Position numbers and translations under genes: made by a program
In this document: positions 5,957 to 12,072 of the stretch, one piece after another
Numbering within the stretch: the stretch's first letter is position 1
Layout: each line of letters begins with the position of its first letter
The notes under the pieces: model-generated
Told to the model about the DNA's origin: nothing
The model's input: only the letters and a program-made list of their open reading frames with translations
Database searches by the model: none
DNA from: JBBROH01 sp038229595
GTDB lineage: Bacteria > Chloroflexota > Chloroflexia > QHBQ01
Assembly: GCA_038229595.1 (NCBI GenBank)
Contig: JBBROH010000134.1
Location: 1-12,072 of the forward strand
DNA: 12,072 bases
Reading direction: 5' to 3'

Positions 5957-8900
5957 TCAGTCGCTCACGGTCGCCTGATAAACCAGCTTACTGATCTCCG
6001 CGCGGGTGCTGGCAGCATTGGGGCGGAAGCAGAGATCGCCGCCACAACTGCTGCCGCTGACCAGCCCGTGCGCGAATGCCGCCGCCACAAAGCCGTAGGC
6101 CCAGTGGTTGGCCTGCACGTCGGCAAAGGGCAGAGCCGCACCACCAGGCGGCCAGCCCTTGAGCGCAACCAGCATCTTGGTCAACTCGGCGCGCCCGACG
6201 CTGCGGCCTGGTAGGAAGCAGGGTGATGCAACACCCTCCCCCGCACACGGTTGCCGCTCTGTGTCGTCGAGGTAGCCGCTGACTAGGCCCAGGCGGGCAG
6301 CAGTCGCAACATAGCGGTAGGCCCAGTGGTTGGCGGCCAGGTCGCTGAAGGCTTGCGAGCCAGGATTATCGAGCGGCAGGTTGAGCGAACGCACCAGCAT
6401 CTTGGTCACTTCGTCGCGGCGAGTAAGCACGTTCGGGTTGAAGGCCAGGCCGCTCCCGCTGGGCGTGCCGTTGGCGAGATGTTGAAAAAACGAGAAGTTA
6501 ATGTACTGCCAGGCCCAATGGCCCGCTGCCACGTCGCTCAGGTTGGTCGGTGCGCTGGGCGTGGCAGCAGCGGTCGGGCCGAGCGGCCCCTCGTTGCCCC
6601 AGGCATCCACTGGGGCGACCGCGAAGTAGTAGAGGGTGCCATTGAGCAGTGGGCCTGTGTTGCCGCCCAGCCGCGCCAGCTTGACCCGCGTGTGTTGGGC
6701 CGCTGCGTCTATCGTCACCACTGGGGTCATGCCCGTTGCGCTACTGAAGTTGGCAGTGCTGGCGTAAACGTGGTAGCCGACCGTGCTGCTGATCGGCTGG
6801 TAGCTGGCCCAGTCTAGCTCTACCATGCCGCTGAGCAGGCCGTCTGCTGCACTGGGGCTGATCGCGGGTTGGGCGGGTACGCTGTGGTCAGCGGTGAGCA
6901 GGCGGATGTTGTCGAAGGTGAGCGTCTGCCCATTGCGCGGTCGCAGCAACCCTTGGCGCAGGTGGCCGATAGCCGCCAGGTTGAGCCGCGCCGCTGCGTC
7001 ACGCAGGGGGATGGCTACCTGGTTGAAGCCAGGGCGCAAGACAGTCTGATAGTTGTAGAAGCTGCCTGCGTCGTCGTCCCCAGTCAGGCGCGTCTCTGTG
7101 TTGGGGTCGGGCAGGTCGTTGCTAGGGTTGGTCGCATCGAAGGCGTAGAAGTCGTAGCCGCTCCAGTTGCGGGGCTGGAAGGCGGCTCCTTCTGGCTGCT
7201 TGCGCGCATAAGACCAGGAGTAGGAGCCGCTAATCGCCCCCACCTGCCCGTTATAGATAAACAGCCCCGCACTGCTGCCCGCTGTTGCGCCAGTCGCGGT
7301 GCGGCTGAGGCTGAAGGAAGTGGCTGGCTCTGGCTGCCAGTTCGCCAACTCTGCTTCGCTCTCGAAGCTGCCCAGCATGGTGCTGCCTGTCACCTTGTAG
7401 ACATAGAAAGGCTGGGCGGTGGTGTAGGCCAGGCTATCTAGCACCTCGCTGTTGCTGCGGATGCGCCAATACCAGCGGCCATAGTCGAAGCTGTCGGGGG
7501 CGTTGTAGCTATTGACGTTGCCGAGGCTATAGTTGCGGGCGTTGGCGAAGTCGGGTGTGCGCGCAGCTTGCAAGGTGTAGCCGCCAGCCCCAGCCACTGG
7601 CTGCCAGCGGAATTGCACGCTGTTGCCGAAGATCGCACCGAGGTAGGCGGGATTGGTGGGGATCGGGGTCTGGCCGCTGAACTGGCTGATCGCTGTCGTG
7701 TACAGCTGGCGGTTGATCTCGCTCATGCGGCTGACCAGTTCGCGGTAAGGCAGGTCGTGGACTGTAACCAGCCCCCAGGAGTTGCTATTGCCGCTTACCG
7801 TTGCGTCGTCGCTGTAAGGGAACCAGTGCAGGCCGACGACGAACGGGCGGCTGACGAGGGTGTGCAGGAAGATACGGTAGGAGTCGGCGCGGCTGTCGGT
7901 TGTCGGCCCAACCTGACCAGGGGCGCGGAAGCCGTTGGGCAGCCCGCTATCAGCGGCGCGGGCGGTGAACTCGGTGATCATCACCGGCTTGTTAGCCCAG
8001 AGGCCGATGGTGTCCACCGAGGCAAGGGTGGGATTGCTGAAGGTGCGGTTGTACATATTGACGCTGAACACATCCACATATTGCGCGCCGCCCTCGACGA
8101 TGGGGCGGAAGATGGGTGGCGGCAGGAAGCGGCAGCCCAGTAGCAGGTGGTTGGGGTCGCGCCCCTTGATCGCGGCGTTGGTAATGCGGAAGTATTCGCC
8201 TGCGATCTGGCGGAGGAAGGCCAGCTTGTCCTCGCTGGCAGTCAGGTTAGTCACGCTGGTGGCTGCCAGCAGGCTGTTGCTGCCACTGCGGAAGTCGCTA
8301 TAGCTGCTGCCCCAGGCCGCATTGAGGGCCGCAATGGTGGGGTAGTGCGCCTCCAGGCTGGCAACCCAGGCTAGCTTGCCCGGCTTGTTGGCGGCCTGGG
8401 CGATGAAGTTCTCCACCACACTGTTGTTCGGCTGGTCATAGTAGACCCCATCTTTGTACCACCAGAGTTCGTTGTCGCTGTAGTAGCCTATCGTCCAGGG
8501 GTCGTTGACCTCGGCGGTGCTGATCGCGCTCTGAGCAGCCAGGCGGGTGGCGGCGGCGTAGGCGGGGTCGAACACGTCGGGGAAGCTGGAGTTGACGCGG
8601 GGGATATCGGCCCCGGCAGAGAGGGCGAGGATGCGCGTTTCGGCCAGCCCGCGATGGGCAAGGGCCGGGTCAGCCCAGGCACCGAGGGTGTTGAAGTGCC
8701 AGCCCAGCAGCCTGCGGGCAGTAAGCTGCTGCCAATCGCTGAGGTTGGCATACTGAGCGGCGAAGTAGGTGGCGTAGCCGTCGGGCTGGCCGAGGCCGCC
8801 GATAGCATTGACCGAGTTGACCCCCAGCGAGAAGAAGGCGTGGCCGCTGGGCGTGACCAGCCACCATCGCCCGCCCGCCTGCGTGGTGCGGAAGTAGCCG

Positions 8901-9100
8901 CTGTTGTTAGCCAGCGGCAGGCCAAGATAGCCGCCATACTGGTCGCTCTCCTGCTTTGCTGCGGCTAGCAGGGCAGCAGGAGCAGCTTGCAGCCTGGCCC
9001 GTTCTGGCGGTGGCCTGCCGTCCCGCCCAAATCCCACGCCCAACACCGTGACCAGCATCGCCAGCAGCAGTACCCTGACTGTCCTTCTCCGAACCAGCAT
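5957..9100 (-). CDS. Exported SLH-anchored glycoside hydrolase (GH50/GH42-like barrel)
   Basis: 1047 residues from an ATG at 9100, preceded by AGGGGG. The frame runs on upstream to 9511, but that part crosses the promoters and gltX and is not coding. Residues 1-25 (MLVRRRTVRVLLLAMLVTVL) form a signal peptide. Residues about 55-465 are a TIM-barrel glycosidase: 'GRWWLVTPSGHAFFSLGVNSV' region (77-97), 'GYYSDNELWW' (205-214, probable acid/base E211), 'YVDVFSVNMY' (341-350) and 'KPVMITEF' (371-378, probable nucleophile E377). This order resembles GH50 beta-agarases and GH42-type enzymes; the substrate is not predictable. An FnIII-like module (about 480-570), a jelly-roll, carbohydrate-binding-like region (about 575-735) and another FnIII-like module (about 745-848) follow. 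Three SLH repeats close the protein (about 854-905, 917-980, 991-1045; 'DVxAxHWAY' and 'TRaE' cores). They predict attachment to the cell wall or S-layer. It is a single gene, convergent with the TPR protein gene. Confidence 0.88.
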   Translation of the reverse strand: MLVRRRTVRVLLLAMLVTVLGVGFGRDGRPPPERARLQAAPAALLAAAKQESDQYGGYLGLPLANNSGYFRTTQAGGRWWLVTPSGHAFFSLGVNSVNAIGGLGQPDGYATYFAAQYANLSDWQQLTARRLLGWHFNTLGAWADPALAHRGLAETRILALSAGADIPRVNSSFPDVFDPAYAAATRLAAQSAISTAEVNDPWTIGYYSDNELWWYKDGVYYDQPNNSVVENFIAQAANKPGKLAWVASLEAHYPTIAALNAAWGSSYSDFRSGSNSLLAATSVTNLTASEDKLAFLRQIAGEYFRITNAAIKGRDPNHLLLGCRFLPPPIFRPIVEGGAQYVDVFSVNMYNRTFSNPTLASVDTIGLWANKPVMITEFTARAADSGLPNGFRAPGQVGPTTDSRADSYRIFLHTLVSRPFVVGLHWFPYSDDATVSGNSNSWGLVTVHDLPYRELVSRMSEINRQLYTTAISQFSGQTPIPTNPAYLGAIFGNSVQFRWQPVAGAGGYTLQAARTPDFANARNYSLGNVNSYNAPDSFDYGRWYWRIRSNSEVLDSLAYTTAQPFYVYKVTGSTMLGSFESEAELANWQPEPATSFSLSRTATGATAGSSAGLFIYNGQVGAISGSYSWSYARKQPEGAAFQPRNWSGYDFYAFDATNPSNDLPDPNTETRLTGDDDAGSFYNYQTVLRPGFNQVAIPLRDAAARLNLAAIGHLRQGLLRPRNGQTLTFDNIRLLTADHSVPAQPAISPSAADGLLSGMVELDWASYQPISSTVGYHVYASTANFSSATGMTPVVTIDAAAQHTRVKLARLGGNTGPLLNGTLYYFAVAPVDAWGNEGPLGPTAAATPSAPTNLSDVAAGHWAWQYINFSFFQHLANGTPSGSGLAFNPNVLTRRDEVTKMLVRSLNLPLDNPGSQAFSDLAANHWAYRYVATAARLGLVSGYLDDTERQPCAGEGVASPCFLPGRSVGRAELTKMLVALKGWPPGGAALPFADVQANHWAYGFVAAAFAHGLVSGSSCGGDLCFRPNAASTRAEISKLVYQATVSD

Positions 9101-9122
9101 CGTTGCACCCCCTAAAGTCTCA

Positions 9123-9143
9123 CTGGCTATGATAGTCAGCCAG
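9123..9143 (-). promoter_or_regulatory. Candidate -10 inside an inverted repeat, glycosidase promoter
   Basis: On the minus strand TATCAT (complement of 9129-9134) lies about 28 bp before the ATG at 9100. The arms CTGGCT (9123-9128) and AGCCAG (9138-9143) flank it. A TTGAAG further upstream sits at 19-bp spacing, longer than ideal. This may be a regulated promoter, but the evidence is thin. Confidence 0.3.
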
Positions 9144-9245
9144 CCTGCTTTTGCTTCAATGTGCTGACCGCGCCCAGTTGTGGCGAATGCGGCTGCCGCT
9201 GCCCTGCCTTCTTCAGCTATTATGCCCAATACGGCTAGAGTCGTG

Positions 9246-9254
9246 TGGTATAAT
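9246..9254 (+). promoter_or_regulatory. Extended -10 promoter for gltX
   Basis: TGG-TATAAT, the same extended -10 as at 4358-4366. No good -35 is seen at 16-18 bp (sequence CCAATA region). The start would fall near 9261, leaving a leader of about 27 nt. Confidence 0.6.
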
Positions 9255-9273
9255 TGGCCGACATAAAAAGATT

Positions 9274-9299
9274 GAGGAGCGTAGCTGATGAGCGAGGAG
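9274..9299 (+). promoter_or_regulatory. Two successive ribosome-site/start pairs at gltX
   Basis: GAGGAG (9274-9279) precedes ATG 9288 by 8 nt. A second GAGGAG (9294-9299) precedes the in-frame ATG 9309 by 9 nt. Either start leaves the catalytic core intact; the second removes seven residues. Confidence 0.5.
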
Positions 9300-10811
9300 A
9301 AGCATGAGATGAGTGGGCCGGTGCGGACGCGCTTTGCCCCCAGCCCCACCGGGTTTCTACACGTGGGGGGGGTACGCACGGCCATGTTTAGCTGGTTGTT
9401 GGCCCAGCGGTTTGGCGGCGAGTTCCTGCTGCGGGTCGAGGACACTGACCAGAAACGCTTCGTTGAGGGGGCCGAGCAGAACATGATGGAGAGCCTGCGC
9501 TGGGTGGGCATCGCCTGGGCCGAGGGGCCAGATGTGGGTGGCCCGCACGCGCCCTACCGCCAGTCAGAGCGGCTGCCGATCTACCAACGCTACGCAGAGC
9601 AGCTTGTGGCCCAGGGCGATGCTTACCAGAGTTGGACTAGCCCAGCAGAGTTGACCGCCGAGCGCGAGGCTGCTGCTGCCGCCCACCAGCCGCCCCCCCG
9701 CCGCGACCGCTGGCGCAATGCCAGCCCAGAGCAGGTGGCAGCGCAGGAGGCGACCGGTCAACGCTTTGTGATCCGCCTCAAGCTGCCAGAGGAAGGGTCG
9801 GTTGTGTTCTACGACCTGGTGAAGAAGGACACGATCACCTTCGATTACAGTGGGCAGGACGACATTGTGATCCTCAAGTCGGACGGCTTCCCTACCTACC
9901 ACCTGGCCGCCACCGTGGACGACCACCTGATGGGCATCACCCACGTGATGCGCGCCGAGGAGTGGTTGGCTAGCACGCCCAAGCACCTGTTCATCTACCA
10001 ATCGCTGGGCTGGCAGCCGCCTGCCTTCGCCCACGTGCCGAACATCCTGCGCCCAGACGGACGCGGCAAGATGAGCAAGCGCGACGGTGATGCTAGCACC
10101 GAGCAGTTCTGGACGAAGGGCTACTTGCCAGAGGCGATGTTCAACTACCTGGCTTTGCAGGGCTGGAGCTACGATGACCATACCGAGATCATGACGGTAG
10201 CCGAGATCAGCCAGCGGTTCAGCCTGGAGCGGGTGCAGCCCTCGCCCGCCCGCTGGAACCTGGAGAAGCTGAACTGGATGAATAGCCAGTACATCAACCA
10301 CGTTCTCACCCTCGACGACCTGGCCCGCCGTAGCCTCCCCTTCATGCAGAATGGCGGCTACCTGAAGGATGCAGTGGAGGGTGACGAGGAGTACCTCTAC
10401 TACAGGGCGGCTCTAGAACTGATCAAGGATCGCCTCAAGCTGCTGGGCGAAGCCCCCGACCTGCTTAGCTACTTCTTCGCTGATCGCTTGCAGTACGACA
10501 CCGCTCTGCTGCTGGGCAAGGGTATCACCGCCGAGCAGGTGGCGACTGTGCTTGACCACACCATCCACCTCTTGCAGAGCGACCAGTACGCCGCCTGGCA
10601 TCTGAGCGACAGGGAGACAGGGCCAGAGGCGAACCTGCGCGGGCTGGCAGCAGAGTTGGGGGTGAAGGTGGGCAGCGTATTCATGCCGATCCGGGTGGCG
10701 ATCACAGGCCGCAGCCAGTCGCCCGGCCTCTTTGAGACGGCGGAGGTATTGGGCAAGGAACGCACCCTCTTTCGCCTGCGCGAGGCCCTACACCAGGTGC
10801 AGGGGCAATAA
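9288..10811 (+). CDS. gltX: Glutamyl-tRNA synthetase
   Basis: Class I aminoacyl-tRNA synthetase that charges tRNA(Glu) with glutamate in the cytosol. 507 residues, within the bacterial GluRS range. 'RTRFAPSPTGFLHVGGVRTA' (13-32) holds the HIGH-type motif as HVGG (25-28). 'LLRVEDTDQKRF' (47-58) and 'DDIVILKSDGFPTYHLAATVDDHLMGITHVMRAEEW' (191-226) are GluRS signatures. 'KMSKRDG' (261-267) is the KMSKS loop. The C-terminal helical part carries the anticodon-binding domain and ends 'GLFETAEVLGKERTLFRLREAL'. The segment around 'DAYQSWTSPAELTAE' (111-125) lacks the cysteines of zinc-binding GluRS, as in many bacteria. Whether it also charges tRNA(Gln) cannot be judged here. Its 3' end overlaps the convergent sirtuin gene by 24 bp, with no terminator between. 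Confidence 0.97.
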   Translation: MSEEKHEMSGPVRTRFAPSPTGFLHVGGVRTAMFSWLLAQRFGGEFLLRVEDTDQKRFVEGAEQNMMESLRWVGIAWAEGPDVGGPHAPYRQSERLPIYQRYAEQLVAQGDAYQSWTSPAELTAEREAAAAAHQPPPRRDRWRNASPEQVAAQEATGQRFVIRLKLPEEGSVVFYDLVKKDTITFDYSGQDDIVILKSDGFPTYHLAATVDDHLMGITHVMRAEEWLASTPKHLFIYQSLGWQPPAFAHVPNILRPDGRGKMSKRDGDASTEQFWTKGYLPEAMFNYLALQGWSYDDHTEIMTVAEISQRFSLERVQPSPARWNLEKLNWMNSQYINHVLTLDDLARRSLPFMQNGGYLKDAVEGDEEYLYYRAALELIKDRLKLLGEAPDLLSYFFADRLQYDTALLLGKGITAEQVATVLDHTIHLLQSDQYAAWHLSDRETGPEANLRGLAAELGVKVGSVFMPIRVAITGRSQSPGLFETAEVLGKERTLFRLREALHQVQGQ

Positions 10812-11624
10812 CAGGCGGGCGGCTAGCAGGGGCAACAGGTCGCCTGCTCTGGCGCGGATCAGCAGGGCAGCACGGTCGTCGAAGCGGGTGGGGCCGAGGC
10901 TGAGGATGATCGTCTTTGCCCCAGCCTGTGCTGCCCGCAATGGGATGCGATAGCCAGAGTAGACGGCCAGCGAACTGCCAACCACTACACAGAGGTCAGC
11001 CGCCGCCGCTAGATCGAGCGACCGTTGCGCGTCCGCCACTGGCACGTTCTCGCCGAAGAAGACGACCCCCGGCTTGAGGATGCCGTCGCACAGTTCGCAG
11101 CCGGGGACACGCACGCTGGAGGGGTCGATCTGCTCCTGCTGCGCCTCGCTCAGGTAAGCGGGGATTTCGTTCATCGCGGCCATGCGGCGCAGCACGGTGG
11201 CGCGGTCGGTCGGGCTGCCACAGGCGGTGCAGACGACCGCCAGATAGTTGCCGTGCAACTCAAGCGCGTCACTGCCCGCCAGCCCATGCAAGCCGTCTAC
11301 GTTCTGGGTAATCAGGGCGGCCAGCCTACCTGCTTGCTGCAAGCCAGCGATGGTGCGGTGGGCGGCATTGGGCAAGGCGCGCAGGAAGGTAGGGAACGTC
11401 ACCTGGCTGCGGAGCCAGAAGGCGGCGCGCACCTTGGCCTTCCGCATGAAATCCAGGTAGTAGATCGGCTTGTAGGTTGACCACAACCCACCGGGGCTGC
11501 GGAAGTCGGGGATGCCAGACTCGGTGCTGACTCCAGCCCCAGTGAGCATGACGACCGTGCGCGCCTTGCGCCAGAGTTCGGCGGCGCGCTCTACCACGTC
11601 TAGCAGGGTGTAATCGTCGTCCAT
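10788..11624 (-). CDS. Sirtuin (Sir2-family) NAD-dependent protein deacylase
   Basis: 278 residues, full length. The enzyme removes acyl groups from lysines using NAD+, releasing nicotinamide and O-acyl-ADP-ribose; some members have ADP-ribosyltransferase activity. Motifs in order: 'GAGVSTESGIPDFRSPGGLW' (29-48, NAD binding), 'TQNVDGLH' (106-113), the catalytic histidine in 'ELHGN' (H124), and zinc-binding pairs C132/C135 and C176/C179. Then 'KPGVVFFGENVP' (184-195) and 'VVGSSLAVYSG' (214-224). The 'AAFWLRSQVTFPTFLRALPNAAH' stretch (67-89) resembles SIRT4-like class II members more than CobB. It starts 23 bp after the fabF stop with only a weak ribosome site, so co-transcription with fabF is likely. 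The C-terminus (ARLLLPLHLV) is encoded opposite the end of gltX. Confidence 0.93.
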   Translation of the reverse strand: MDDDYTLLDVVERAAELWRKARTVVMLTGAGVSTESGIPDFRSPGGLWSTYKPIYYLDFMRKAKVRAAFWLRSQVTFPTFLRALPNAAHRTIAGLQQAGRLAALITQNVDGLHGLAGSDALELHGNYLAVVCTACGSPTDRATVLRRMAAMNEIPAYLSEAQQEQIDPSSVRVPGCELCDGILKPGVVFFGENVPVADAQRSLDLAAAADLCVVVGSSLAVYSGYRIPLRAAQAGAKTIILSLGPTRFDDRAALLIRARAGDLLPLLAARLLLPLHLV

Positions 11625-11647
11625 AATCTGGCCTGGGGTGGGGCCGC

Positions 11648-12072
11648 CTACCTCTCGTAAGCCTTGAACACGGCAGAGGCGTTCTGGCCGCCGAAGGCGA
11701 AGCCGTTGACCATCGCCACCCGCACCTTAGCCTCGCGCTTGACGTTCGGCACGTAGTCGAGGTCGCACTCTGGGTCGGGGGTGTTCAGGTTGATCGTGGG
11801 TGGTACTACCCCATCGCGGATCGCCAGGATCGCTGCTGCCCCGCTGATCGCTCCCGCTGCGCCTAGTTGGTGGCCGACCATGCTCTTGGGCGCAGTGATC
11901 ATCAGCTTGTAGGCGTGTTCGCCGAAGACGCGCTTGATCGCGTTGGTTTCGCTCACGTCGTTGAGCGGGGTGCTGGTGGCGTGGGCCACGATCAGGTCAA
12001 CATCCTCTGGCTGCATTCCTGCCTGCTTCAACGCCCTGCTCATCGCCAACGAAGCCCCAGAGCCGTCGGGCA
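11648..12072 (-). CDS. fabF: 3-oxoacyl-ACP synthase II (FabF type), C-terminal part
   Basis: The condensing enzyme of fatty-acid elongation. The frame is open to the right edge (PDGSGASLAMSRALKQAG…), so only about the last 140 of roughly 410 residues are present, and the active-site cysteine lies outside the window. Both thiolase-fold histidines are visible, in 'VDLIVAHATSTPLNDVSET' and 'KSMVGHQLGAAGAISGAAA'. The closing signature 'NGFAFGGQNASAVFK' is also there. The first reads AHATST where most FabF have AHGTST. The spacing to the sirtuin gene (23 bp, same strand) suggests one transcript. A polyketide-type ketosynthase cannot be fully excluded from this fragment, but a free-standing C-terminus just after 'AVFKAYER' fits FabF. 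Confidence 0.88.
   Translation of the reverse strand, partial: PDGSGASLAMSRALKQAGMQPEDVDLIVAHATSTPLNDVSETNAIKRVFGEHAYKLMITAPKSMVGHQLGAAGAISGAAAILAIRDGVVPPTINLNTPDPECDLDYVPNVKREAKVRVAMVNGFAFGGQNASAVFKAYER

Noticed and set aside
5909..8968. Several plus-strand open frames opposite the glycosidase gene
   Set aside because: They lack ribosome sites and recognisable domains, and arise from the GC-rich third positions of the real gene on the other strand.
9101..9511. N-terminal extension of the minus-strand glycosidase frame to 9511
   Set aside because: It runs through the gltX start, its promoter and the glycosidase's own leader. The ATG at 9100 has a ribosome site and begins a proper signal peptide.
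883..10838. Shared word TAGCAGGGGCAACA after the first gene and after gltX
   Set aside because: A 14-bp match is near chance for a window of this size. The flanks differ and no repeat structure surrounds it.
1..12072. A defence island, mobile element or biosynthetic cluster
   Set aside because: No transposase, integrase, nuclease, toxin-antitoxin, CRISPR or assembly-line gene is visible. The genes are mostly single housekeeping or envelope units with their own promoters.

Overview
The window looks like chromosomal DNA of a GC-rich bacterium (roughly 60-65% GC by eye), most likely Chloroflexota. Three things suggest this. There is an S-layer-homology (SLH) anchored surface glycosidase. A TPR-like protein carries the 'GWLWLAAVAASPEEA' type of repeat often seen in Chloroflexota. 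A secreted protein is built of DUF5666-like modules. The assignment is inference from protein style, not from a marker gene. No rRNA, tRNA, CRISPR array, transposase, integrase or phage gene is visible, and there is no recognisable defence or biosynthetic cluster.

Left part (1-4250): the 3' end of a secreted DUF5666-like protein, closed by a clear intrinsic terminator. Then a monocistronic GT4 glycosyltransferase, whose promoter has a TATAAT -10, no recognisable -35, and an array of TTAA-core repeats with 11-bp spacing, like a Pho box. A convergent small coiled-coil gene on the minus strand has a damaged or atypical 5' end. A good sigma70 promoter embedded in a palindrome leads into a small glycine-zipper membrane protein. 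An ADP-ribosylglycohydrolase (DraG/ARH family) follows.

Middle (4250-9290): a membrane protein with a TPR-like N-terminus, a disordered linker, one transmembrane helix and an NTF2-like exterior domain, with its own promoter and a strong terminator. Convergent to it on the minus strand is a 1047-residue exported glycoside hydrolase. It has a GH50/GH42-like catalytic barrel, FnIII-like and jelly-roll modules, and three C-terminal SLH repeats.

Right part (9290-12072): gltX (glutamyl-tRNA synthetase) on the plus strand. It runs tail to tail into a sirtuin-type NAD-dependent deacylase, and the two coding 3' ends overlap by 24 bp. The sirtuin follows the 3' end of a FabF-type ketoacyl synthase on the minus strand, 23 bp away, so the two are probably co-transcribed.

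Most transcription units look independent, with their own promoters (1006, 2739, 4361, 9249) and terminators (907, 5897). The most interesting signals are regulatory: the Pho-box-like array before the glycosyltransferase, which suggests phosphate-responsive glycolipid or envelope glycan synthesis, and the strong enrichment of the palindrome GCTAGC across the window.
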